64,000 bases of DNA, from positions 2,728,001 through 2,792,000 of the forward strand of contig JAQFVV010000031.1 of assembly GCA_028023455.1 (NCBI GenBank), in the 5' to 3' direction. The stretch's first letter is position 1; the number at the start of each line of letters is the position of its first letter. The notes beneath the pieces were generated by a model, which did no database searches, was not told the origin of the DNA, and saw only the letters and a program-made list of their open reading frames with translations. Source of the DNA: Epiperipatus broadwayi (Eukaryota; Onychophora; Udeonychophora; Euonychophora; Peripatidae). The position numbers and the translations under genes are program-made. Below are positions 35,166 through 46,347 of the stretch, piece by piece.

Positions 35166-35395
35166 AAACATTCAGTACATTGAATAAATAGGTTAATCAA
35201 ATTAATAACTTTAATTATGTTTTAATTTATTTTTCCTATTTTATTTCTTCTAATTATTTTACATTAAATTAATTTAATACAAACTAGGAACACAACATTA
35301 CCCATTTTTATTCCATATTTTCACTAGTCCTTTATACAATCTTTCAAATACACAAATGGCTTCATTGAGCTTGGTGACATCTATTTTTCATTTTA

Positions 35396-35411
35396 CACAC
35401 GCGCGCGCGCG

Positions 35412-35443
<32 letters not shown>
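35396..35443. repeat. Compound microsatellite (CG)n(CA)n(TA)n
   Basis: Six or seven CG dinucleotides pass without interruption into CA and then TA repeats. It is an alternating purine-pyrimidine tract of nearly 50 bp. Confidence 0.9.
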
Positions 35444-36310
35444 ATTCATAAGCTAACAATTCTATTGAAAATCATCTGCCTTTTTAGCTATTCCTTTGAA
35501 AATATATACAGTTTTTGACTGGTACAATCTTTTTTCCAAGTGATACTTTATTCTCTCATTCTTTCTTTTACCACAGCCTTTTCATCTGTCCAGTTAGGTG
35601 GATATGATTAACATAACAGCAAAAGCATATTCCCAATGATGTTTGATTTCAATTATCCAGTTCATAATTACTTTAGTAATTTTACTCACTGTCTATTACT
35701 TATGAAAACTATCTCATATCCAGAATACTTTTTGCAATAGTATTTTTTTCTCTTTATATATTCTTGGTTCTTTTTTCTTCAAAGCCTTCAGCACAAAAGT
35801 ATCTTTAATAGTGATTTATTCATAAATGAGAATGGAGTAACATTCAATTGAAATTATCACAAAATTTATAATTTTTTGCATATTTTCATAGAGTTATTTA
35901 TTTATTGTCTTTTCAATTGCTGAACAGCATTTTTTGAAATTATCACAAAATTTATAATTTTTTGCATATTTTCATAGAGTTATTTATTTATTGTCTTTTC
36001 AATTGCTGAACAGCATTTTCAGCAATTCCACTTGATCAAGAAAGCTTCAAAATAGGTAATTCCTACATCATTGTAAGACATCAGAGTTTTTATTGAACCA
36101 TGATCTGCAAAGATTTCTGTTAAAATATGGATGGTCCCAAAAGTACTAATAATTTTCATGATCTATACACTCATTTCTTTTTGAGTTAGCATATATTTAG
36201 TATAAAAAGATATGGTCTTTAAATGGGTCTATAATAAAATCAAATATATTCAATATTTTAACACTCTGAGGATGATAACCAAAAGCTTTTAGCATTGAAG
36301 GTTAAACTAA
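35444..36310 (-). pseudogene. Decayed Ty3/Gypsy pol, integrase region
   Basis: On the minus strand, read across several frameshifts, the retroviral-type integrase (rve) core is recognisable in order. FDFIIDPFKDHIF (36240-36200) corresponds to the IDFxGPF start with the first Asp. YANSKRNECID follows. STFGTIHILTEIFADHGS (about 36150-36100) corresponds to FGxPxxxxSDNG, with Asn lost from DNG. NDVGITYFEAF (36070-36040) corresponds to NGIxHxxxxPYHP. SSGIAENAVQQLKRQ (36031-35985) corresponds to SSNGxAExxVxxLK with the catalytic Glu. Beyond it a degraded C-terminal part reaches about 35450. An 86-bp tandem duplication lies within the last block. Stops and frameshifts make it inactive. It is unrelated in age to the young gag-only element at 46-51 kb. 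Confidence 0.65.
35849..36019. repeat. 86-bp tandem duplication, two copies
   Basis: TGAAATTATCACAAAATTTA through TTGCTGAACAGCATTTT occurs twice head to tail with period 86 and no visible difference except the T-run length at the junction. Perfect identity inside an old, decayed integrase relic indicates a recent duplication or an assembly effect. Confidence 0.9.
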
Positions 36311-37560
36311 ATATAATTATTTTAAAAGTATTTTCTATTTCTCTTTTCAGATTTAATTTGAAATTAATATTTAAGTGTCAAACTTTCTAAATAGAAAGTT
36401 TACTTCTGGGTATCATACTACAAATGATTATCATAGTTTTAATGTATTTCCATTATCGTTGCATGTCCCTCAGTGTATTGCATGGCTTATCATGGTTAGT
36501 GGTATATTAATGGTGTATGTTTGGAATGAGTTTGAAAAGCAAAAACAAATTAAACTGGGTAATAAAAAATAATTTATTTATGATTAAAAGAAATATGAAC
36601 ACGAACATGTGGTTTATATTTCTGTAGTGTAATTTTCACTACACCATTCTCATGCATAGTAGGGATTGGTTTTATGTACTTTTAATACCTTTTGAAGGGA
36701 TGTAATCATAAACATGGACCAAAAGATATGCATATAGTCTAATGAATAACTAATAAAAATTATTATTATGTGCTTTATAGATTTGCAACACCTCAATATA
36801 AAGAAAATAAATAAAAATATCGAATTGAATAAACATAAACATTATGCTTAAAGCCTTTTAGTTAAATGGAAAGAAAGCTATTACTAGTTATGGTTTTTAT
36901 GAAAAGGTAATGTTACAGTATCTTTGTACACATCTTTAAAGATAAGCTTTCTCTATTAAGTCTTGATTGTGATTATCCTTTTTGGTCTCTGTAACAGTAG
37001 ACAATGTAGATGGTCTGCTTCTTTAAAGCAGGCAACATTGCATTCGATTTGAAGTACTAACTATAAATGTCCTATTTCTTAATTTTCACAAAGAGTCAAC
37101 AACCACTTTTTTTTATTATTAAAAGTATTTGAAGCTTCTATGACCTTTGTCTTCTGTACAAAATATAATGTTTGTTAGTTTACAATGCAAAAATTTTACA
37201 CTCTTATAAAGCTTAAATTCTATAAGTAGGATATTTATTTTATCCTGATCAGATTCAAATTTTTTAGAAAAATTAATTTGTATTTCTCTTCCAGTAGTGA
37301 GTGACTTTATTAATCGTGAACATTTTTATGCTAGAGAAACAAATTATTTTCTACTTATGAAAGATTTAAAGTCACTTTTTGCAATAAATAGATTTAACTT
37401 TTTATGATTTTTGTTAGTCTCAACATTATATTATCTATTCTGTGGATTAGTGTTCTGTGGCCCCTGTTTTTGCATTGGCCACGAAATATCATGTGTTCAG
37501 GCAAAGTACAATTGTGATTTTGACTGAAAATCCTAATGATTTTGTCAGAAAATCTTAACA
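36311..37560 (-). other. Possible upstream part of the decayed Gypsy element
   Basis: Minus-strand reading near 37440-37520 gives LPEHMIFRGQCKNRGHRTL, reminiscent of a gag zinc knuckle (H-x4-CxF to CxxC-x3-GH), with cysteines lost. Between it and the integrase relic only about 1 kb remains, too short for protease, RT and RNase H, and I see no clear RT motif. The ORF at 36375-36572 on the plus strand is a chance ORF. If real, the element has a large internal deletion. Confidence 0.3.
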
Positions 37561-38154
37561 AAGAAAACATTAATTAACAAATAGTCTAACAAAGCAAAGT
37601 AGATTAATATAAAGATTTAATGCAATAATATTAAATATTAATAATTAGATAAATATTTAATTTGACACACATATTTAACTTACACTTCAAGTTTTTTTTT
37701 TTTTTTTTTACAAATTTCATATTAAGGGCTTTCAAAAAATATAACTTACCTTTTAGCATCTCTAGATTTCAATTATGGCCTTTTACTAAGATATCATCGA
37801 GCATTAAAGCCAGTCAGGTTCTTTTTGATTAATGATGACCTTTCTCTTCAGAACTATTGGCTTAACCTTTTTTTAATGGTTAACCTTTCTATTCTGTAGA
37901 GTTACCGCAATTATTTGCTAATTTTAGCAGCTTAAAACTACTAATTACTTTATTAATTAATTTTTTTAAAAATCTTCATTCCAAGTTATTGCCTTTTAAG
38001 ATAACAACTTTAATTAAATGTATTTTTTAATTCCTATATCTTTTAATTTTAATTATTATATATTTAACTTATTTATTATACTTGTTAGTCTATATACAAG
38101 TCTGTAGTGGGCATAATTTTTAGTCTGTTAAAATTACATCAACACTTGTATATC
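37561..38154. other. AT-rich non-coding DNA
   Basis: There is a T17-18 run at about 37691-37709 without a recognisable retroposon next to it. Nothing else is definable. Confidence 0.4.
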
Positions 38155-38373
38155 TATAGAAGAGCAAAAAAGAACAGCGATAACTTTTCAATATTTCTGG
38201 AACATGAAAAGCAGACTGGCCATATGTTCGAACCAGGCAACCCCAGGATTGTATGCCCTGAAACCAACGACTGTAAAAGAAAGATCAAAGAGGCGTACTT
38301 TATTATTTGCGACAACAATTCTATCAATAGACGCGATACGTGTTTTTCCATTTCAAAAAAATGGTCAAACTGA
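38155..38373 (+). pseudogene. Penelope-like GIY-YIG endonuclease, C-terminal fragment
   Basis: The open frame 38107-38373 becomes protein-like from about 38155: a basic RAKKNSDN stretch, FLEHEKQTGHMF (H-x3-TGHxF), RIVCPETNDCKRKIKEAYFI (KRKIxEAxxI with the conserved Glu) and NSINRRDT (xxINR). This order (SxxxxH, TGHxF, R-K/R-xxEA, NxxINR) is that of the distal half of the GIY-YIG endonuclease domain fused to RT in Penelope-like elements. The GIY and YIG strands and the RT are missing, so it is a 3' fragment. It ends at a stop (38373) close to where such ORFs normally end. Related GIY-YIG families cannot be excluded. Confidence 0.5.
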
Positions 38374-38611
38374 TTTGCATTTACATTTGCATATTTGTTA
38401 TTTAATAACACTACGTAAAGATTTATTACTTTCGTCGGCCATGAATATGAGGGCAAACCTCGAAAGCGCTTGGCCCATTTAATAGTTTTGTTTTGTTTAT
38501 TTGGAAGCTTCTTCGTCAGCGAGTAAATCGTTTTTATGCTATCTAGTTAATAAATAACTATTTACAATAATGTTCCTAACAGGACGCGCGCGGTAACGAT
38601 ATACTAGACAG

Positions 38612-39185
38612 AAATATAGCGAATGTAGATTAATTACATTGATCTATAACCCAAAAGTTCTCATGTTTATTAAGAATTCTATATTTTTATGTAAATTCAC
38701 AGATGCTTTTAGACCAGTCAATAACATTTTAAAATTCGCACGAGAGATTTTAAGCAATTGCAAAATGAAAATATGTGGCATAAATATGAGAAAGGATATA
38801 GACTTATGGAATTTGCATAAAATGCATATTATACATTTTTTCCTGAAAAAAAAAAACTAAGTAAAAATGGATATTCAGGAAATTAAATAAATATACGGTA
38901 GACTTGGATTATATTTGACTAACTGAAAAAATTATTTTAAGTATTTAATAGTTTCAACACAGGAAGTGATAATCAATTAGTGAAATGTAAGATTGTGTTA
39001 TCCAGAAATTAAAAACATAAAAGCTATTAAAAAATATTATTAACAATTAGTATTCCTAATTTTTAAAATCTATTCTAATAAATTTAAACTAGAATTTGTA
39101 AATTGTTTTAAATTATTGATAGATTTTGTAGATGTCTTGCTCATGAATGAGATCAATATCTAGAAAATAACTGCAGTTCTATTAA
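38612..39185 (+). pseudogene. RTE-type LINE endonuclease region, heavily decayed third copy
   Basis: Nucleotide-level alignment to the intact RTE (about 55370-55990) is visible. CCCAAAAGTTCTCAT corresponds to CCAACAAGTTCTCAT, then an ATATTTTTATGTA stretch, AACATTTTAAAATT, GATATAGACTTATGGA (vacated HRLVE block), TTGGATTATAT (LDYI), ACACAGGAAGTGATAATCAA (TGSDHR) and GAATGAGATCAATAT (NEINM). The frame is lost, with many indels. The fragment lacks the RT and both ends, and is the oldest RTE copy in the window. Confidence 0.6.
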
Positions 39186-40343
39186 CATTTATTGCATAGA
39201 TATATGAAGATAAAAACTTGAGAGAGAGGAGTCATTGACAATGGAATTCAGCAAAGGAATTTTCTGTATCGATGAATGAATATCTTGTTAAAGAATTTAA
39301 AAACTTTGACCACAATTATTTATGTGCCTGAAAACTAATAAACGGTGTGATCCAAAAAAGTTTTATTTTCATTTCCTATTTAACTATGAATCACAATAAA
39401 ATTATTTCAATCCAACATTCAGGGTATATAAATATCTAAAATGGAGATCTTATACAAATTATTTGTTCACTACAAAACTAACCTAATTGTACTTTAGGAG
39501 ATTCAGCATTCTTCTTATGCATATCTGCTGACATGACAGAATGTTCGATACCTATTAGTATCACATATATAACACTTAATGACAGGTGGGGTGATATATG
39601 TAAATGGAGAATCATGTGCTAGACTCACCACAAGGCTATCACAACCCTAATATCTATACAATAGGATCAGAGGCAATCCATAATATAGATCCATGTTCAT
39701 CAAATACCAAAATATACTGGGCCATTCATTTGAGTCACAGTATCCAGCAATGCTTGCTTAAGAGAAATCATGTCAAGCACAAGATCAAGGAGGCATGGTA
39801 ATATTGCTAATAATTCCAATTCCATAGACAAAAAGGAATATTGTTTCACATTCTCAGAAAAGTGGAACATTTAATCCACCAGTCATTTGAATAAATTTAA
39901 AAAACTTACGCTACATTTACATACACCACCCCACCCATCATTCAGTGCTATGAATATAATACTAAGAAGGTATCAAAAGTTCTAAGCTCAATTAAAATTA
40001 CATAAATATTAAGCTTTTCTTATCACAGCATCCTATCAAAAGTCAATTTACAATTTGCCTAAGAAAAGTTATTACTTCAAAGAATTACATAATAGAATGT
40101 ATTATAAACATGACACAATATTGATTACTGTATTGCAATCACAACTTGGATAAATAATTTTTATATATGTAAGATTTACAAACCTATTCTTTTCAGATCT
40201 TCCTATCTTTTGTAATTGTAAGAGATTTCAATTCTCATAATGTTTGTAAATGAGCATCAATCAAGTTGTCAACTTTTAGAGTGAATGAATGCCAAATAAT
40301 GAGAAATACTCTAGGAAAGAAAAATAAAAACAACTCTTGATAT
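39186..40343. other. Non-coding DNA
   Basis: The ORF at 39604-39801 lies in locally less AT-rich sequence, but its peptide is not one I recognise. No element boundary can be set. Confidence 0.35.
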
Positions 40344-40347
40344 ATGT

Positions 40348-40440
40348 ATATTGTAACGGTTCACATTCCCTTAAGAAATGTAGGTGAATGAATTTAACTA
40401 TAGTCAGACTTAGGGTCTTCATATAGAATGGCATCATCAT
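40348..40440 (-). repeat. SINE 3' fragment
   Basis: TATATTGTAA at the left, then ACTATAGTCAGACTTAGGGT and CTTCATATAG match the 3' part of the SINE at 61.3 kb (ATTATGGTCGGACTTTGGGT and CTTCGGATAG) in the same orientation. The tRNA-related head is missing. Confidence 0.5.
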
Positions 40441-40443
40441 CAT

Positions 40444-40830
40444 CAGCACTCTCACTTTATACTATAGATTCAGGTCATAAAATTGATTTTTTCAGTACCA
40501 GGATCATATCCAGATGTGATAATCTCTACCAGTGCAAAATTAGAGAAGCCATTGAGATATTTAAAAGGCCAGATTGTATCAATAAGTGAGATAATATATG
40601 CAAACTTCCTCCTATTTGGAAAGATTTTTTTAAAAAAACATTCTTAATATTAATATTTTTGCTATTGGTGGAACTTTAACATTTTTTTCAAATCAGTGAT
40701 TGTAGCACCTCTACAACCATCTTTCTACCTTTTATCACCCAGTGAATGACTAGTGTGTTCAAGTTGAAACATTGGTATATCAATATTTAAATTTTTTAAC
40801 ATGGATGAACCCTCAAAATATGTCTTATAT
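40444..40830 (+). repeat. Repeat C, copy 2
   Basis: It is homologous to 34474-34860 over its whole length, with scattered substitutions and small indels. It directly abuts a CATCATCATCATCAG stretch that ends the preceding SINE fragment. Confidence 0.75.
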
Positions 40831-42990
40831 ATATATATATTGTACCCTTACTAAAAAGGAGATATCCTGAACAAAAGAATCTGGCTACCTAAGATATAAC
40901 TATAATGAACTGCAATTGGATTACATAAACAATGACTATTAAAATAATATTGTTTTGACTAGTTCAAGATACATTTCTAAGATATAATATCTAATAAAAT
41001 AATATCTTTCAATAATTAAATATAAGAAATTTAATAGATTAAATATAATACAACTTATATTTACAATAAATGATTAGGGTTCCAATTATAATATTCAATC
41101 TACTCATTTCAATAATAAGTTTAACTTATAAACTCGCTCAATATTATAAATAAAATAAGGTTAGCATGTACAATTATAAAACTCTTAACATGAGACATTC
41201 AGTAAGGTACAGTAGCTTAAACATTGAGGATACATCCCAAAATATACATTTCCAATGGCATAAGAATTTTACCCCATCAAATTCTCTTAACAAAACTATC
41301 ATGTAATACTCTCATGTCTTAGACACAGACATATAATAATTCTAAAGTATGATTTATAAACTTATTACAGAAATAATAAATTACTTAATATTCCTTTAAT
41401 AAAATACTAATTGGACATTTAACATTAACTAATAATTTTTTAATTATCATCTTTCAATATAAATTTACAATTCTTCAAAAATAATCATAATAATAATCTC
41501 AGGTTCATTTCTAACAAACTAATAACCAAAATAAATAAAAAAATTAACACCCTGTAGTTAAATACGATGAGGGATTTTACATGATATCTAACTATTCTTT
41601 CAAAATAATAACAACAATAAGTAACTAAAATGACTTAATGACTCTCAAAATTAAATCTATTTAATGATTAAAGTTTAGCAATAAAAATATAAATAATATA
41701 ATAAGATTTTAAGTAAACATTGTACAATCTCTCTTTGTTTAATGTGGAATTCTTAAGAATATAATGTATTTGAATCTTTTGGCAATATCAAGTATATCTC
41801 TCATTAGTGTTGTATCATTTTAAAATAATCATCAATGATAATATCTTCTATGATGATAATAATAATAATAATATACTTTGTTATTCAATCAAATATAATC
41901 AAATAATATCTAAGTAATCTTTATGGATCATATGCCAAATAAATACTATTTCAAATTATTAATTTCTGAGGATCATGTACATAGAATGAAAAATCAACAA
42001 CATACAGATGAATCACAATTCATCTAAAATATAAGTTTTAAAATAGTTAACAAATTTATTTATAAATTAAACAATATTATACTATTACAATAAGGTTATA
42101 GCATAATAAAAATATTTATAAAAAATATAAGAATTGACATTACTTAACATAAAAAATATTTACAGTAAATCTTACCAATAAATGGCAAGAAATAAAATAA
42201 AAATAACCTTCACTCTGGCTATTTCAAGTAAAATAAAACTTACAACAGTAATGACAATATGTAATTCTCATTCAGTAAAAAAAATATTCTATTATTTATA
42301 TTGGAAACAGTTACAATAAATTTCCCAATTTTGACAAAAACTTAATATTATACTTATACTGTTATAAAGTATACTTCTTATGATGTAGTGCATCAATATA
42401 AGTTTGTATTTTAAAATATACTTCTAAAAGCCCAACAAATAAAATATTAAAAGAAAAATTATTAAAGATTTCCTTTGCTGTTTAGCAAAGCATCATCCTG
42501 ATATTTGAATATAAGAAAATTTTAAATAAAAATATGAATACGTCCCTCTATAAAAAAAATTAACTATTATGCAAAAATATTTAAGGGATAATTTTATAAA
42601 TTTTTGTAACTTAAATGGGTTTGAATTATTTATAATAAAATTTAGAGAACTATCAATAAATTATTTTGCTTGATGTTTGCATTTATTTTGTTTATATACT
42701 CTTACATTCATCATATCATTCAAAAATAATTTTCACTATTTTCACTTCCATTTCAATTTAAATATGCATCTGTTTAAGCTAAGTGATCTCTAATATTTAT
42801 GTGAGTATCAATTACTCCTCTCATGTTATATATTATGACAATCATCAAATATCTCAAAAACATTTGTGAAAGAAATTTCTATATACTTCATCTTGCCCTC
42901 TCACAAATTATCAACTTCAAATGGTTTAGCCATTATTTTACTAACTTATAAAACTATTGTCTACAATAATTTCTGTGGTGATAAATAGTG
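40831..42990. other. Very AT-rich non-coding DNA
   Basis: No ORF of 60 codons, RNA signal or repeat boundary was found. It holds short AAT/ATA microsatellite stretches (for example 41854-41874). Confidence 0.5.
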
Positions 42991-43007
42991 ATTAAAGTGT
43001 AGAGTAT

Positions 43008-43412
43008 TAAACCTTTAAACATCACATGACCACTATTTCCCATGTTTGCTCATAACATTGTTAAAATAGGCAAAACTCTCTCCATACAGTAGTGCCACTC
43101 AAATCAAGACAGAGTAATCAGTGGATGCCAGAAGGGATGTGCATAAAATCCCTATCTAGTGCATACTCATCCAATATTCCCAAACTAGTTTCTGGTTTAT
43201 GGCCTTCATCAGTGAGGAGCCTTAGATCTGAGAGCACTGCACCTAGATCCAAGGCTCCCCACTGATGAAGGCTATAAGCCAGAAACTAGTTTGGGGGTAG
43301 TGGATGAGTAGGCACTAGATAGGGATTTTATGCACAAGCCTTCTGGAATCCATTAATTACTCTGTCTTGCTTTGAGTGGCACTACTGTATGGAGAAAGTT
43401 TTGCCTATTTTA
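43008..43412. mobile_element. Palindromic family A element with 17-bp target duplication
   Basis: The arms 43061-43223 and 43251-43413 are inverted copies about 160 bp long (TTAAAATAGGCAAAACTCTC against its reverse complement). Shared blocks include CATACAGTAGTGCCACTC, ACAGAGTAAT, CATAAAATCCCTATCTAGTG, AAACTAGTTTCTGG and TTCATCAGTGRGGAGCCTT. The spacer of about 27 bp contains AGATCT and AGATCC. A 17-bp direct repeat, ATTAAAGTGTAGRGTAT with one mismatch, lies at 42991-43007 and 43413-43429. The left side carries an extra non-palindromic head of about 50 bp (AACATCACATGACCAC, TTGCTCATAAC) that also starts the copies at 17.0 and 17.5 kb. There is no ORF. The long duplication indicates LINE-type integration. 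Confidence 0.7.
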
Positions 43413-43429
43413 ATTAAAGTGTAGGGTAT

Positions 43430-46343
43430 GGAATAATAACAAGAATGATTTAAAAAGTAAGATAATATCACTATTGATACAATGCAAAAACATAATAATA
43501 GGTTCTTATTTATTGAGCATCTAAGATTCAAGTCATGGCTTTATTACATCACTTATTTATGATAAGGAAATGCAACTGTCCATGGAAAATGGTATACATC
43601 CCTATGTTATCTGTATATTTTAATAACTTTAAAGTGTGAAAATGTAATTCACATATAATAGATTTCAAAATATCCCTAACACCTAGGATTTCATATGAGT
43701 ATTACTCTTCTGACCACCATCCTATATCTTCCACACTGAATAACTCATTTAACATCATAAAATATACAAACCACATTCTAAAATAATTTCTAAAACACAA
43801 TATTAAGAAAACAACAACTATCTAAATTCATTTTAAGATGTTTTTTAAAGTTTTCAAGAACAAATGATCTTGATAAAAACATACATTCATACTATATATT
43901 TATTTATTTATATAATTTAGAGATCAGTATTATGTCTTTCTTAATATTTCAACAGATAACATTCACAAAGATAGAACATTAATAAATTAAAGATGTTATC
44001 TAATGTATGCATATTCAAGCATTCACATTAAATAAATATTTTAAATATCCTTGGATGTTTTCAAAACATTCATCCACATTCATCAATTCTTTTATAAAAA
44101 ATACACATTATGATAATTTCTATCAATGTTCATGTAATTGTTTAATATTAAACTCAAGAAATATGAAATACTAATTTAAAATGCTAATTAGAATATACCA
44201 TTTTTAAAAAACAAAATTATTAAGCAAAATGTGATCTAAATAATAAATAGAAATTACCAATGATCTCAATGATTATTAAGATCATTAACAGTGATCTGCT
44301 TCTTGAACCATATGTTAAAAACAGTTATGATTGTAATTTACCTTCTTCAGAAAATTACTTTCTGAATACCCATTTTTTTATTTGACATAATAATAAAGTT
44401 AATCGATTTTAAGATTAAATTTAAAATATAACAACAGGTTAGTTTTTTTAAAAAAATTGTAATATTCTAAATATTAATGTTAAACTTGATATAAAAATTG
44501 ATAAAGTTTTAAAGTTACAAAAATATTTTTTTCCTCACTTCCTCCTTATAAGCTAAATGCTTGTCAGGAATTTCCCACCATTGTCTAGTTATGGGTGGAA
44601 AGTTTGTGCACAATCATACTCCTGTCTCAGTGCCATTTGAAGCAATATAGAAGTAATAATATAAAATACAATAAAATCCAAGAAGAATATTAACCATCCC
44701 AAAAAACTAAAATATTTATTTTAGTCCTTTCTGTAAATTTTATCTAGGCATGTAATATCTTCATAAAATAATAATTTAAAGATCCATTTTATGTAAAAAT
44801 ATTTGTTTTTCCTATGTATATACTCTCTGTTAATTTTGGCCATTATATATAGCAGATATATTGCAGTAAATATAAGTAATATTTACATTTTTTATCAGTC
44901 AAAAACATTACTGAAAACATATAATATAAATTATTTATTTAATATATTTATCAGTAGACATGTAGTTTATAAATTAAAATAAATATTTCTTTCTTTAAAA
45001 GATTTATGATGTATATCATTTTAAATGTGTATCTTTTCACTATTTTTTTTCCAGGTAAAATGACAACTATATAATTTCATTAATTTATTAGCTGATATAA
45101 TTTCAATCTTTTAAAAGTATGTATCAGAGCTCATTATTTCTAGATAAGATCATTATAAAAATATATAATTTATTTGATCAATAGCAAGTTCCTTTAAATA
45201 CATAAAGGACATTCAAAAGTCATCTTCAATTTGTCTCTTAATATATTGTTCTTAAATGTGAGTCCATTTAGATCACTTTAAAAACAAATTAAATGTAAAC
45301 TATTACTATCAATTATATAATAAACAACCATTTTATCATACTATAAAAACATTTTAAATTCAGTTTTTAAACTTAGATGAAGAGTCTTAATTTTCTTTTC
45401 TTTCTTTCAAATTTAATAATGATTTTTAATAAATATCCAATTCCTCTTAATTAACTTTAATAAATTAGCTTCATTGTAATATAATAAAGTTATTTCAAAT
45501 AAATGTTCATTCATCCAGACATACTATTTATAAAAATTTCAAAATTCTTAGATAAAATTTCTCTGGTCTTGTTGCAGTATATTCCTTGACATTTAGTGTT
45601 CATTGGCTCAATATTTAAGTAACTAACTATTGTGTTTCATAGAATTATTGAGGTCCTAAGCTAAGTTTCACAAAGAATAGTCTGACAGGGAAATTTGGTG
45701 TTTTAGTGAACCATTATTTAAATAGTTATTCCAATTATATTTTTTAAAATGTTTTTAAGTAAAATAATAATTTAAAAGACTGTCACAATATAAAAAATAT
45801 AGTTATAAGTTTCAAACTAAATCTGTCTTAATCTGAATCTGTATATCATTAAGAATCAGTGAAAATCTGTCTAGTCTGGCCTCAACCACTGTTTTTATAC
45901 TGGTCTTAATCCAATGATTTCATTGGTCAATACTGCCTGTAAAAATCTGCTCATTTACATAATTACATCAATATCATTTTCAAAATTAAGTTTTAAAATT
46001 ATGACTCATCAGTATTAAATATTATTAAATTATTCAACACTTTAAATATTAAATATTTTTTTCTAGAAATTAAATATTCTTATTAAAACAATTTTTAATA
46101 TTCCAATGACCTAAAATTGATTTAAAATAAAATATTACACTTAAATAAAATAATAATTTTAATTATTACTTTTCTAAAATTATCTTTAGACTTAATATTT
46201 GTTACACTTTATTATGTATCAAATTTTTATTAACAAGTTAAAATTAAAGTTTTCTTTCTCTAACTTTTGAAAGCTCATATATTCATACAATCACCTCTAA
46301 CCATGTGATATTTTCAGCACATTCTAAACTAATATTAAATTAA
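43430..46343. other. AT-rich non-coding DNA
   Basis: Nothing definable is present over about 2.9 kb except the preserved pre-insertion flank TTAACTAT that precedes the LTR element. Confidence 0.45.
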
Positions 46344-46347
46344 CTAT

